Shown here piece after piece: positions 36,554-45,840 of a stretch of DNA of 64,000 nucleotides. Every line of letters begins with the position of its first letter. Within the stretch, counting starts at the first letter, position 1. The position numbers and the translations under genes were made by a program. Under the pieces are notes generated by a model. It was not told where the DNA came from. It saw only the letters and a list, made by a program, of their open reading frames with translations, and did not search any database. The stretch is from Chitinophaga sp. SYP-B3965 (GTDB taxonomy: Bacteria; Bacteroidota; Bacteroidia; Chitinophagales; Chitinophagaceae), in the NCBI RefSeq assembly GCF_009647655.1, contig NZ_WJFD01000001.1, forward strand, positions 3,338,488 through 3,402,487. The letters run 5' to 3'.

Positions 36554-37600
36554 TTATTTACTGATAACGATCTTGTTCTGCTCCATCTGAAAACTGAATG
36601 GATAAGATAACTGTAATGCTTCCAATGCTTTGACCACTGTTTCACTTTCAAAAGTGCCGGAATAGCTGTATTGCTTTACCGCTTCGTCAGTGATAACGAT
36701 CTCTATGCCATACCATTTCTGTAAACGGATAGCGATCTGCTCCAGTGATTCATCCTGGATCTTCAGCCGGCTTCTTACCCAGGCAATTTCGGTTGCTTTA
36801 TGGTCCTGAGGATCAACCGCCAGGGAACGTACCTTTAATGCAGCAGTGTCTTTTGCTTTATCAGCATAGACTACGAGTTTTTGATTTGGTGTAAGGATGG
36901 TTTTGTACTCTGGTTTTGTTTTAGAGGTAACGGATACCTTTCCCCTGAACAGGGCTGTTTCCGTATAGACATTTTCCGGATAGGCACTTACGTTGAATAC
37001 GGTGCCTAATACTTCTATACTAGCGTCTTTTGTGTGTACGATGAAGGGATGCGCGGGATCTGGCGTTACGTCAAAAAAGGCCTCGCCGGAGAGGGTGAGG
37101 ATCCTGTTGCTTTTACCAAATCCTTCTGAGAGAGAGACGGTACTGTTATTCCTCATGGTCAGTACAGAGCCATCCTGGAGTACCAGTGTTTTCCTGGGTT
37201 CATTGCCGGACTGGATGGTTGAGGCCAGTGCGGGTGGTGTTTCTTTTTTAGTGCCGGTGTATGTCCAGATGCCCGTAATACCGAGCAATACTGCAATAGT
37301 GGCGGCGATGGAGAGGTTGCGGAGTTTTCTGCTTTTAGGCTCTTGTGCTAATACTTCTTTTAATAGTGCGGAACGGCCCATGCCATCTCTGAGCTGGGCG
37401 GTTTGCTCCTGCAGGTTGCCCTGGTTGGCATTCAGGATAGTGAAGATCTTTTTTGCTTCTGCTATGTCGGCAGTCGCTTCCGGATGCTCTGCTATCCATT
37501 TTTCCCATTCCGTTATAGCGGATGGGTCTGTGCCCAGGCAATAGCGCTGAAAGGATTCATCACAGAGGAAATCCTCTGCGGTACGGTAATTTTGGTCCAT
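36554..37600 (-). CDS. FecR-family anti-sigma factor
   Basis: Inner-membrane signal relay of 348 residues. A cytoplasmic N-terminal part (1-92) that would hold the sigma factor is followed by one membrane span (about 95-116, LSIAATIAVLLGITGIW). The periplasmic FecR domain (about 130-240) contains LVLQDGSVLTMRNNSTV and FDVTPDPAHPFIVHT, and a C-terminal DUF4974 domain (about 270-348) contacts STN domains. It lies between the sigma gene and the STN-containing susC gene, all on one strand, which fits the ECF-FecR-SusC cascade. The gap to the sigma gene is 255 bases and holds a foldback element. Confidence 0.95.
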   Translation of the reverse strand: MDQNYRTAEDFLCDESFQRYCLGTDPSAITEWEKWIAEHPEATADIAEAKKIFTILNANQGNLQEQTAQLRDGMGRSALLKEVLAQEPKSRKLRNLSIAATIAVLLGITGIWTYTGTKKETPPALASTIQSGNEPRKTLVLQDGSVLTMRNNSTVSLSEGFGKSNRILTLSGEAFFDVTPDPAHPFIVHTKDASIEVLGTVFNVSAYPENVYTETALFRGKVSVTSKTKPEYKTILTPNQKLVVYADKAKDTAALKVRSLAVDPQDHKATEIAWVRSRLKIQDESLEQIAIRLQKWYGIEIVITDEAVKQYSYSGTFESETVVKALEALQLSYPFSFQMEQNKIVISK

Positions 37601-37699
37601 CTACATACACCTTTATATACTACAGACAGCAGAAAGGTGAGTTTTACCCAAAGAAATGTTAATTATTTTTTAAGATGGGGTGTGATGGGGAGTTTCAGG

Positions 37700-37845
37700 G
37701 GCTACGAGCAAGGGGGGAGTATTTTTTTATAGTAATGGCGCATAGCGCCATTGAGGGAAGTACCTCATTCAAAAGCTTGCGTAGTTAACTTACCTAAAAA
37801 ATCCCCTGCTTCTTACTTAAAAAAAATCCCCCCCTTACTCGTAGC
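37700..37845. repeat. 146-bp foldback element
   Basis: Terminal arms of about 30 bases (37,700-37,730 and 37,817-37,845) are inverted repeats that both begin GGCTACGAG, continue with a G-run and end in a T-run, with an indel and two or three mismatches. Inside are a small perfect hairpin (aatggcgc/gcgccatt, 37,734-37,752) and two imperfect direct repeats of about 22 bases (37,789-37,835). It starts 10 bases after the sigma gene stop. It could be a MITE-like element, an attenuator or an RNA-processing signal. No clear target-site duplication is seen. Confidence 0.7.
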
Positions 37846-37855
37846 CAAGAGGATC

Positions 37856-38407
37856 TCATTTCAACAGCTTCCGTAGCAAATGAATCGCATTATAGATCGT
37901 ATTATACACCGTTTTCACACTCTGGGAAGTATGCTCTGCTATCTGCTGATAAGAATATCCCTCAAAGAACATCAATCCTATCAGTTCCTTCTGCCGGGGG
38001 GTTAACTGCTGCATAGCATGATAGAGCTTACGTTTCAGCTCTTCATCCTGCTGCACTCGTACAATGATCTCTTCATAAGGCAACTCTGTAGCCACCTCCT
38101 GTTGAGACATCCTTTCTATAGCCGTATCAATCTTTGCATGGTATTCCAGCTGATCTATCAGCATCCTGCGAAGCGCCGTGAATAGATAAGCCCGCACATG
38201 CGTCACTTCATTCAGCCGTTGCCGTTTTTCCCATAATTGCAGGAAAAGCTGTGTCACCGTATCTTTCACCAATTCATCATTGGCTGTTACCTTCAAGCCG
38301 AACCGCACCAGGTGGAAATAGGTATTGTTATAGAGATCAAAAAAGGATTGTTTATTCCCTTTCCTGATGCCTTCCCAATAAGCGCTATTGTTTTCTTCCC
38401 CTGTCAC
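37856..38407 (-). CDS. ECF RNA polymerase sigma factor
   Basis: Sigma-70 family factor of 183 residues, of the Bacteroidota group paired with FecR. Region 2 (about 20-90) contains LFLQLWEKRQRLNEVTHVRAYLF, and region 4 (about 130-180) contains LTPRQKELIGLMFFEGYSYQQIAEHTSQSVKTVYN, which binds the -35 element. The start is GTG at 38,407, one base after the TAA of the tricorn-like peptidase gene, so translation may be coupled to it. It should drive susC and the genes after it once released by FecR. Confidence 0.94.
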   Translation of the reverse strand: MTGEENNSAYWEGIRKGNKQSFFDLYNNTYFHLVRFGLKVTANDELVKDTVTQLFLQLWEKRQRLNEVTHVRAYLFTALRRMLIDQLEYHAKIDTAIERMSQQEVATELPYEEIIVRVQQDEELKRKLYHAMQQLTPRQKELIGLMFFEGYSYQQIAEHTSQSVKTVYNTIYNAIHLLRKLLK

Positions 38408-38408
38408 T

Positions 38409-41375
38409 TTATTTTATATCTTTTATTAATTCCCGGATAGCCGCTTCCAGCTGCTGATCCTGCCCCCGGGCTACTTTGTCGAATTCATTCATCACCGTAA
38501 TATCCGGCTGGGTGCTTACATTTTCAAGATATTTTCCCTGCAGGTCTTTTACGCCTACAGTAGGTACACTGAAGTGCATGGTGTTATCTACTAAAGTTTG
38601 CCCTGTCATCCAGGTACAGCTTCCCGGGACTGGCATACCTACCAGTTTACCCATTTTCAATACCTGGTAATCATGCACGAAACATTGCCCGTCGCTGTAA
38701 TTCGCTTCGCAAGCCAGTACGATGGAAGGTTTCGTCCATCTGAAAGAAGGCTCGCTATTCAGCAGGAAATGATCTGTGGTGTTATCCCTTACTCTTCTGC
38801 CGCTGAGGAACATGATCAGTTCTGAAGCGAGATCCCCGCCCCTGTTGAAACGCGTATCTACAATGATACCTTTTCTGCCGGGGTATTTTCCCAACACTTC
38901 TTCATACGTATGCCGGTAAGCGTTATCATTCATTCTGTACAGATGTACATATCCCAATGTACCATTACTCTGTTTATCTACATCTGCTTCATTACGTTGT
39001 GCCCATCGTTCAATGAGCAGATCTGTTTCCGCGGCTGGTGTAATGGGTTGGATCGTGATCTGTTGCTTATCTATCGTTAGTGCTATCTTCTTACCTGCCT
39101 TGCGGTTAAGATACGCCGCGAAATCCTTATCCGGCATAATCTTTTCCCCGTCTATCGCTTCGATCACTGCGCCGGCTTTCACCAAACCTTCCAGCGGACT
39201 CCCTTTCATGATCTCTTTTATTTCCACCCCAGGGCCTTTGTACTGCTGGTTATAGAACACACCCAAAGAAGCCGTTACATCCCCATCCCTTCTGTCATAA
39301 GTAGCACCTGTATGACTTACATTCAATTCCCCCAAAAGCTCATTGAGCATTTCGGCAAAATCATAATTGTTATTGATATGAGGAAGGAATTTCTCATAGT
39401 TTACTTTGAGTGCTTCCCAGTTAACACCATGCATACCGGCCGTGTAGAAAGTTTGCTTTGTTTTATTCCAGACGTATTCAAACATCACCTTTCGCTCTTC
39501 TTTTATATTTACAGGGAAGCTGCCTTTGAATTCGATGTTTTCTTTTTTCCCTGCAACCGGGTCTACCCGTAATATTTTCCCGTCCGCCAGCATATAGATG
39601 AATTGCTTTTCCTTATCCCATTCCATCGTGGTTTCCTCTATGTTCAGCGGCAGGAGTAATTTCGTTTCTTTTGTACGAAGATTGCAGCTCCACAGGTCGT
39701 AATTCTTTCCCAGTTTGCTGAGGTAATATAACATGTCCCCGTTGCGGTTTACCAATGCACTGGCCAGCAGGGAAGGATAATTGGTGAGCCTTTCTCTCTT
39801 TGTAGTAGTGTCTTTATCAAAATATAAAGCATATACATCCTGTTGCCGTGTACTGCTATTCGCATAACTATGCAGGCCATGCCGGTCTGTGAACCATACG
39901 ATCATCTTCCCTTCCAGGGCCCAATGCGGGTTGGTGTCACTGTATCCGCTTTTTGTGAGGTTGATGAGTTTGCCTTCTCCCGATGTACTGATCATGCCTA
40001 CTTCATCATTGCCTGCACCCTGTTCATTAAACTTTACCAGGAGCCACTTACCATCCGGGCTCCATTCAAAATACTGATCATGGTCCCTGCGGCTGGTTAG
40101 CTGATCAGGACCAAGGATGGTGCGGAAGGTATGATTTGCTATGTTGAATATTTTCAGTGTTGTTCTGTCCTCAATAAAAGCGATCTCTTTTCCATCCGGA
40201 GAATATACCGGCTGGTAATTATCGTGTTCATTTGCTATCGTTGTTGAAGAAGAAGTGATCCTCCATTTGCCTTCCACAAAACTGGCAAACAAGAGGTCCT
40301 TCCCATCCGGAGAAAAGCTGACACTCGTGCCCCCACTTACATATGACCTGAAACTCTTACCAGTAGTACTACCCGTGAAAATATGCCCCCTGGAAATAAA
40401 AGCCAGTTCCTTACCGAAAGGGGAAATAGCCAATTCTGAAATATCTGCGATCGGTACGTTTATTTCATCCCTGTTCTTTACAGGTGCAGCAATGCGAATG
40501 TTTATTTTAACTGGTTTCTTATCCTTTTGCTGCTGATAGATATCCCCATTGTAACTGAAGCAGAGCGTGCCATTCTGCGAAATACTCAAAGAACGCAGAG
40601 GATGTTCTTTAAAGAAAGTCACCTGCTGCACATTGTTTTTCAGATCAGTTGTAAATACATTAAAGCTTCCGCTTTGCTCACTGAGATAATAGATATTTCC
40701 TTCCCCGGCCCATACAGGACTTCTGTCTTCCCCTGCAAAAGAAGTGATCTTTTTATGCGAACCCGTTTGGGTATCATACAGCCAGATGTCCCGCGCAATG
40801 GAAGATACCTGGTGTTTGCGCCAGATATTTTCACGGCCTTTTCTATCGTGATAGATGATATAACGGCCAGTGGAACTTACCTTCGCATCTTCCGCAGGAG
40901 TAGTAAGAATTTGTGTAACAGGCCCTCCCTGCATTGGCACTTCATACAATTCCTGCAAAGCATCTGAAGGAAACTGCCGGTTCTCCGGATCATCTAATCT
41001 CACCGCGCCGAAGATCACTTTATCATTCACCAGGTCATAAGGATATTCATCTGCAGAATGCCAGGTGAGCCTTTTGGCTTTACCGCCGGTAGCCGGAATA
41101 ATGAAGAGATCAAAGTTGCCGAAGCTATTCCCCGCAAATACAATCGACTTACCATCCTTGCTCCATACCGGCATGCATTCATAAGTAGTATCTGAAGTGA
41201 GCTGGATAGCGGAACCTCCTGCTGTGGGGACTTTATACAGATCACCCCGCCAGGAAAAAACGATGGTTTTTCCGTCTGGTGAAATGGCAGGATAACGCAG
41301 CCATGATGGAACATCAGCGGCTGATACAATGTGGCATAACAGGATAAGACATAGTATCGGGAGGACGCGTTTCAT
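38409..41375 (-). CDS. tricorn-type S41 peptidase
   Basis: Large exported peptidase, 988 residues from ATG at 41,375 (signal peptide LILLCHIVSA). The first 600 residues form WD40/PD40-like propeller repeats of the form SPDGKxIxF (at least six visible). A tricorn C1-like linker and a PDZ domain (about 690-770, GVFYNQQYKGPGVEIKEIMKGSPLEGLVKAG) follow. The S41 core holds GIIVDTRFNRGGDLASEL and the probable nucleophile Ser in ANYSDGQ. Such proteins trim peptides made by other peptidases. Its stop is one base before the sigma start, placing it at the head of the cyanophycinase locus, perhaps as part of it. Confidence 0.88.
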   Translation of the reverse strand: MKRVLPILCLILLCHIVSAADVPSWLRYPAISPDGKTIVFSWRGDLYKVPTAGGSAIQLTSDTTYECMPVWSKDGKSIVFAGNSFGNFDLFIIPATGGKAKRLTWHSADEYPYDLVNDKVIFGAVRLDDPENRQFPSDALQELYEVPMQGGPVTQILTTPAEDAKVSSTGRYIIYHDRKGRENIWRKHQVSSIARDIWLYDTQTGSHKKITSFAGEDRSPVWAGEGNIYYLSEQSGSFNVFTTDLKNNVQQVTFFKEHPLRSLSISQNGTLCFSYNGDIYQQQKDKKPVKINIRIAAPVKNRDEINVPIADISELAISPFGKELAFISRGHIFTGSTTGKSFRSYVSGGTSVSFSPDGKDLLFASFVEGKWRITSSSTTIANEHDNYQPVYSPDGKEIAFIEDRTTLKIFNIANHTFRTILGPDQLTSRRDHDQYFEWSPDGKWLLVKFNEQGAGNDEVGMISTSGEGKLINLTKSGYSDTNPHWALEGKMIVWFTDRHGLHSYANSSTRQQDVYALYFDKDTTTKRERLTNYPSLLASALVNRNGDMLYYLSKLGKNYDLWSCNLRTKETKLLLPLNIEETTMEWDKEKQFIYMLADGKILRVDPVAGKKENIEFKGSFPVNIKEERKVMFEYVWNKTKQTFYTAGMHGVNWEALKVNYEKFLPHINNNYDFAEMLNELLGELNVSHTGATYDRRDGDVTASLGVFYNQQYKGPGVEIKEIMKGSPLEGLVKAGAVIEAIDGEKIMPDKDFAAYLNRKAGKKIALTIDKQQITIQPITPAAETDLLIERWAQRNEADVDKQSNGTLGYVHLYRMNDNAYRHTYEEVLGKYPGRKGIIVDTRFNRGGDLASELIMFLSGRRVRDNTTDHFLLNSEPSFRWTKPSIVLACEANYSDGQCFVHDYQVLKMGKLVGMPVPGSCTWMTGQTLVDNTMHFSVPTVGVKDLQGKYLENVSTQPDITVMNEFDKVARGQDQQLEAAIRELIKDIK

Positions 41376-41433
41376 CCGAGAAATGTACAAAAGATTTATT
41401 ACCTACCGCATTTATTATTAATTTGAACGATAT

Positions 41434-41934
41434 ATGAATAGTAAAAAGCCGCACGATGGGCGTAACCTGGGAATCGTTTTCACTGTATTATCATTATTAT
41501 CGATCCTTACTTATATAGGACCTGCCCTTTTTATTGTTCCGGCATTTGCTTTTAAAAATCTTGCACAACTACTAACAGGTAATGGCTTCTTTCATGTTAA
41601 TCACGACAAACTGGCAACTGTTCTGTTAACTGCAACGCTTTTGATCGTAATTATTCTTTTTCTGAGGATGATTAAAAAAATGGTCATTAGAACAGGTCGG
41701 TTTGCAAGCGAATGGATCAGTCTTTTTTTTGTTATTCTTTGTTTCTTGGTACATCCCTGTGGTTACTTTATTTACTCATGGGCTACATTTACTTTCGGGC
41801 CAAAGGAAGACTTCGGACACTCTTACCTGTTAATAGAAAGTTTCCCCTACACCAGTTTTGTTTTTATACCCATCGGGTTATTATTTGACGCAGTCATCCA
41901 CAAGTACACTGATCTCTTCTACCAATATAAATAA
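41434..41934 (+). CDS. small membrane protein, unknown
   Basis: A 166-residue protein with four hydrophobic segments (about 13-40, 60-80, 93-113 and 132-155) and charged loops, and no recognisable domain. It begins 58 bases from the divergent tricorn-like gene. No partner is evident and I do not recognise the family. Base composition is lower in G+C than the genes to its left. Confidence 0.7.
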   Translation: MNSKKPHDGRNLGIVFTVLSLLSILTYIGPALFIVPAFAFKNLAQLLTGNGFFHVNHDKLATVLLTATLLIVIILFLRMIKKMVIRTGRFASEWISLFFVILCFLVHPCGYFIYSWATFTFGPKEDFGHSYLLIESFPYTSFVFIPIGLLFDAVIHKYTDLFYQYK

Positions 41935-41957
41935 CACACCAATAATATATGTTGAAT

Positions 41958-41979
41958 ATTTAATTATTAATAATTAAAT
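41958..41979. repeat. 22-bp perfect palindrome
   Basis: atttaattatt followed directly by its complement forms a perfect A+T-only palindrome in the 101-base gap between two plus-strand genes. A TATGGTTG -7-like element (41,990-41,997) lies just downstream. It could be a regulator site or a cruciform-prone spacer. Confidence 0.5.
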
Positions 41980-42035
41980 ACATTTATTCTATGGTTGTTT
42001 CCGTAAATTGAGGATCACCAAAATGATCTGTTTTT

Positions 42036-42854
42036 ATGGCAAGGCAAATGGGTCCCTTTTATTTCACCGGGACTTACAACGGAATGGTCGGTTATAAAGT
42101 GGGAAATGATTATTTCTTCCGCGCCATACCCGACGAGATAACACAAACAGCCGCCACAAAGCTGGCCGCCGAAGATTTCGGCGTAGCAAGCACCTGCGGT
42201 AAACTGATCCGGCAAGCGCTGCATCAGTCAATGGACCTGAAGCAGGAACACCGCCTCACTAACCGCCTGAATAAAGTACTGGCGAAGGTGATCCGCAAAG
42301 ATACAGCCCACCTGGCTGGCAGCCGATTGGTATTGCCTGAGCATTTATCGTTGCTGAAGGGCTTCGCTTTTAACAAAGAAACAAAACTGGATACTGTGCT
42401 GCTGGGCATAGAAGCAGAGATAGAGCAAACTGCATTCATCACCGTGAATATCCCCATCGTTTCCAAGATCAAACGCACCAAACGCACCACGCATGTAGAA
42501 ATAAAAGCGATAGCGATCAGTGCAGATTTTGCAGGAGGCACATTCAAACAAACAACTTCCGAAGCCATTCTGATTGATGTTCACCAACCCTGGAAGCCAT
42601 TGGAACTCACAATGCCCCGCCCGGGTAAAGAAACCGCACTGGTGATCTTACAGGTACGTGCGTTGGAAGAAGTGAACGGAGCAAAGAGTGTATTTGAAGA
42701 CAAGAACTATTGTGCTGCAGACATCATTGCCGTACTGCCACCGATGCCAGTAATAGAAATGAGATCAAACAGCAAACCATCCCTGAAGAAGATACCCGCA
42801 TTGCTTCCCACCAAACATCACTACGGGAAGACCACTATCCCTCAACTGGAATGA
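42036..42854 (+). CDS. hypothetical protein, Bacteroidota MARQ-type family
   Basis: A 272-residue soluble protein without signal peptide or membrane segment. Its opening (MARQMGPFYFTGTYNGMVGYK, then a run of aromatic and basic residues and FGVASTCGKLIRQAL) resembles a group of uncharacterised Bacteroidota proteins that start in the same way, as far as I recall. The middle (LDTVLLGIEAEIEQTAFITVNIPIVSKIKRTKRTTHVEIKAIAIS) looks like beta strands. A 5-bp hairpin (42,013-42,028) lies just before the ATG. Function unknown. Confidence 0.7.
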   Translation: MARQMGPFYFTGTYNGMVGYKVGNDYFFRAIPDEITQTAATKLAAEDFGVASTCGKLIRQALHQSMDLKQEHRLTNRLNKVLAKVIRKDTAHLAGSRLVLPEHLSLLKGFAFNKETKLDTVLLGIEAEIEQTAFITVNIPIVSKIKRTKRTTHVEIKAIAISADFAGGTFKQTTSEAILIDVHQPWKPLELTMPRPGKETALVILQVRALEEVNGAKSVFEDKNYCAADIIAVLPPMPVIEMRSNSKPSLKKIPALLPTKHHYGKTTIPQLE

Positions 42855-43250
42855 TCCATAGTTTTAGTGGTGACAAGAAAATAAGAAAAGCCCGGCTTTC
42901 TCAGCGCAAGCTGCATCCGCCCGAAAGAGAAAAACCCCGAATCATTATAAGAACCCTCCCCAATTCCCCCAAATCACACAAAATCTACTGATACTCCGAT
43001 TCCACATCGCTTCCACAACGGCTCCAAAGCCCCTCCACATCCTCTCCAACAACCATCTAAGGTTCATATAGCCATCGTGGCCTGTTTGCCTATAGTTGAC
43101 CCATTGCAGTAGTTACCAAGGTCTTCTAAAAGGGGAAATAACTACCCCTTCCCTGAAAAGAAATAACTTCTCCCCCAGAAGAAAAAAAATACCGCCCTCT
43201 GTTGCGCGGCAAGCTCCCTTTTTATATCTTCAAAAAAAATCCCTTATCCT
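42855..43250. other. gene-poor gap with small hairpins
   Basis: No convincing gene is seen in this C-rich 396-base stretch. A weak stem (agaaaagc/gctttct, 42,884-42,902) could end the previous transcript. A 6-bp stem (aagggg/cccctt) lies at 43,129-43,149. TTG, 20 bases and TATCTTCA (43,202-43,232) may be the promoter of the next gene. Confidence 0.4.
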
Positions 43251-43865
43251 ATGTTCATCATTTACGGAAAACGCAACGCCACCATCCAAAAATACGCCTA
43301 TAACCAGGAAAGCTGCAAGAACTGCAAAGCTTTCGATATGCAGGTTGAAGTCTTTAAAAAATACTTCCACGTTTTTTATATCCCCTTCTTCCCTTACGGA
43401 CGAAAAACAGCCACCATCACCTGCAAGAGCTGCGGCAACCTGGCTCAGGACGAATCATTACAGGAACATGCTGAAAAAACAGCCAAACCTCCTTTCTATT
43501 ATTACGCAGGATTAATGATCATTGCCGCTCTGGCACTGCTCATTGTTTACGCCGTCATTGCAGGAAACAAAGCAAAAGCACAGTACGTAGCAGCACCCGC
43601 AGCAGGCGATGTTTTCACCATCAAAAAAGAAAACACTTATTATTTTATAAGGCTCACAGAAGTAAAAGGAGATTCCGTTTTTGGCTATCACAGTAACCTG
43701 GAGTACAATCGCTATGTATCAAAATTCGCTAAAGGCGATTTCTTTGTAAAAGACGATATTATATCCATCGCGAAAAAAGATCTGAAAGAAATGCTGGACA
43801 AGGATGAGATTAGGTCCGCAGAACGCTATTATTCAGATTACAAAGGCTTTGACCGGATCAAATAA
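43251..43865 (+). CDS. zinc-ribbon membrane protein, unknown
   Basis: A 204-residue protein. The N-terminal third carries two Cys-x2-Cys pairs (CKNC near 22-25 and CKSC near 58-61) with VFYIPFFPYGRKTATITC between them, a zinc ribbon common in short Bacteroidota membrane proteins. One membrane span lies at about 84-105, followed by a C-terminal domain of about 95 residues (FTIKKENTYYFIRLTEVKGDSVFGYHSN) that may be an SH3-like beta barrel. It is convergent with the MacB-type gene, with only 2 bases between stops. No function is known. Confidence 0.75.
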   Translation: MFIIYGKRNATIQKYAYNQESCKNCKAFDMQVEVFKKYFHVFYIPFFPYGRKTATITCKSCGNLAQDESLQEHAEKTAKPPFYYYAGLMIIAALALLIVYAVIAGNKAKAQYVAAPAAGDVFTIKKENTYYFIRLTEVKGDSVFGYHSNLEYNRYVSKFAKGDFFVKDDIISIAKKDLKEMLDKDEIRSAERYYSDYKGFDRIK

Positions 43866-43867
43866 AT

Positions 43868-45088
43868 TTATTCATACCGCAAAGCCTCAATAGGATCCAG
43901 ACGGGAAGCTGCCTGTGCCGGGTAATATCCAAAGAACACTCCGGTAAACGCACACACCATAAAGGACAACACAATAGAGGATTCAGATACCAGCGTTGGC
44001 CATCCCAATGTAAGCGTGATCACTTTCGCAGAAGTGATCCCCAGTATCACCCCAATGATCCCACCGGTGATACTGATAATGATCGCTTCCACCAGGAACT
44101 GCAAAAGGATATCAATCCCCCTGGCCCCGATGGACATCCGCAACCCTATCTCTTTCGTACGCTCTGTAACGGAAACGTACATGATATTCATGATCCCGAT
44201 CCCTCCAATCACCAGGGAAATACCCGCAATAGCAGTAAGCAATATCGTCAGCAAACTACTCGTAGAACCGAGTGTTTTGATCAGCTCTTCCATCGTTCTC
44301 ACCTGGAAATTATTCTCATCTGTTGGCCGCAGCCGATGTGTTTCCCGAAGGATGGAGATGATCTCTTCCGTAGCCTGCGCAGAAGCCCCTTCATTGATAG
44401 CAGAAGCATAAATGCTCTGAAAATAATTAGTGGCGAGAATTCTTTTTTGCACCGTGGTGTATGGCGTGAGGATGATATCGTCCTGGTCCTGCCCGAAGGA
44501 ACTTTGCCCCTTTGCCGCCAGCGTACCTATCACCTGCAGGGGAATAGAATTTAACCGGATCACTTTGCCGACAGGGCTTTCCCCGCTGGGAAATAAATTA
44601 TTGATCACTGTTTGTCCCAGCACACATACTTTAGCCGAAGTAGCAACATCCGCTTCAGAAAAACTCACCCCATCCTGCACCACTAATTTACGGATATCAA
44701 AATACGCAGGCCCTACTCCCTGTAAACTCGTAGGCCAGTTAAGCGCCCCAAAAATAGCCTGTCCTTTTGTAGAAGACACCGGCGATACTTCACTTACATA
44801 CTCCGCATTGTTCTCTATCGCCCTTACATCTTCAATGGTGAGGCTCTGAAAACTGGCGCCTTCTATCCTCACACCACCGCTTACATTACTGCTGGGCAGG
44901 ATGGTGATCATATTAGAACCCATACTGCTCAACTGCGACTGGATACTTTGCTTGGACCCTTCGCCAATAGCCACCATGGCAATCACAGCCGCCACGCCGA
45001 TGATGATACCCAGCATCGTAAGGAAAGCACGCAGTTTATTACGCTGCAATGCTTTAAATGCTATCCGTATGAGGTTCATTGCATTCAT
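43868..45088 (-). CDS. MacB-type ABC transporter permease
   Basis: Membrane subunit of a tripartite exporter, 406 residues: one N-terminal span (about 20-40, LRAFLTMLGIIIGVAAVIAMVAIG), a large periplasmic MacB_PCD domain (about 45-260) and a C-terminal FtsX domain with three spans (about 283-400), including the motif ERTKEIGLRMSIGARG. In E. coli MacB the ATPase is fused to this part; here it is the separate next-upstream gene. It is the last gene of a four-gene operon. Such pumps expel macrolides, peptides or siderophores, and the substrate here is unknown. Confidence 0.93.
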   Translation of the reverse strand: MNAMNLIRIAFKALQRNKLRAFLTMLGIIIGVAAVIAMVAIGEGSKQSIQSQLSSMGSNMITILPSSNVSGGVRIEGASFQSLTIEDVRAIENNAEYVSEVSPVSSTKGQAIFGALNWPTSLQGVGPAYFDIRKLVVQDGVSFSEADVATSAKVCVLGQTVINNLFPSGESPVGKVIRLNSIPLQVIGTLAAKGQSSFGQDQDDIILTPYTTVQKRILATNYFQSIYASAINEGASAQATEEIISILRETHRLRPTDENNFQVRTMEELIKTLGSTSSLLTILLTAIAGISLVIGGIGIMNIMYVSVTERTKEIGLRMSIGARGIDILLQFLVEAIIISITGGIIGVILGITSAKVITLTLGWPTLVSESSIVLSFMVCAFTGVFFGYYPAQAASRLDPIEALRYE

Positions 45089-45090
45089 GC

Positions 45091-45840
45091 TTAATAGTCG
45101 TCTGCCGCAGGCAAAGCAGCCAATGCTTCTTTTGCCGAACGGATGTTTTCATTGATACTGTCTTTCACCACTTTCCCATCCCGCAACATCACCGTTCTGC
45201 TGCTGAATGCAGCAATATCCGGTTCGTGCGTAACAAACACGATCGTTTTACCTTCCTGCTGATTTAATTCCTGCATCAGCATCATGATCTCATAAGAAGT
45301 ACGTGTATCCAGGTTACCCGTAGCTTCATCCGCTAAGATCATCACCGGCTGATTTACCAATGCTCTGGCAATAGCCACCCGTTGTTGCTGTCCACCGGAA
45401 AGCTGATTGGGCATATGATCCAGCCGGTCTCCCAGTTTCACGGATTGCAATGCTTTTACTGCACGTTCCTTTCTTTCATGTGTGCTCAGCGAAGGATTAT
45501 AAAATAGCGGCAGTTCCACATTCTCCAATGCAGAAGTACGTGGTAGCAGGTTATAAGATTGAAATACAAATCCTATCTTATGATTACGCAACCTGGCCAG
45601 CTCATTGCGGGACAGCTCTTTTACGTTCACATTATCCAGCAAATAATTACCAGAGGTAGGTTTATCCAAACACCCCAGTAAATTGAGCAGGGTTGTTTTC
45701 CCGGAACCACTGCTGCCCATGATGGTCACAAATTCACCGGCATGCACATCAAAGGAAACACCTTTCAGCGCACGTACTACTTCCGTGCCCATCACGAACT
45801 CCCGCCGGATCTCCTGTAGTTCAAGTATTTTGTTGTTCAT
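45091..45840 (-). CDS. MacB/LolD-type ABC transporter ATPase
   Basis: Cytoplasmic ATPase of 249 residues driving the MacB-type pump. Walker A GSSGSGKTT (42-50), Q-loop FVFQSYN, signature LSGGQQQRV (147-155), Walker B ILADEATGNLD (168-178) and the His switch FVTHEPD are all intact. The type is that of LolD/MacB mechanotransmission ATPases. It overlaps the adaptor gene upstream by 4 bases and ends 2 bases before the permease gene. Confidence 0.96.
   Translation of the reverse strand: MNNKILELQEIRREFVMGTEVVRALKGVSFDVHAGEFVTIMGSSGSGKTTLLNLLGCLDKPTSGNYLLDNVNVKELSRNELARLRNHKIGFVFQSYNLLPRTSALENVELPLFYNPSLSTHERKERAVKALQSVKLGDRLDHMPNQLSGGQQQRVAIARALVNQPVMILADEATGNLDTRTSYEIMMLMQELNQQEGKTIVFVTHEPDIAAFSSRTVMLRDGKVVKDSINENIRSAKEALAALPAADDY

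Noticed and set aside
37789..37835. Imperfect direct repeats as a CRISPR-like array
   Set aside because: There are only two degenerate copies, no spacers and no cas genes. They belong to the foldback element.
41376..41390. TTG-initiated extension of the tricorn-like peptidase
   Set aside because: The ATG at 41,375 starts a normal signal peptide, and the extra five residues add nothing.
43096..43515. 139-codon frame overlapping the zinc-ribbon gene
   Set aside because: It overlaps a better-supported gene in another frame, is very basic and Ser/Pro rich, and has no family resemblance.
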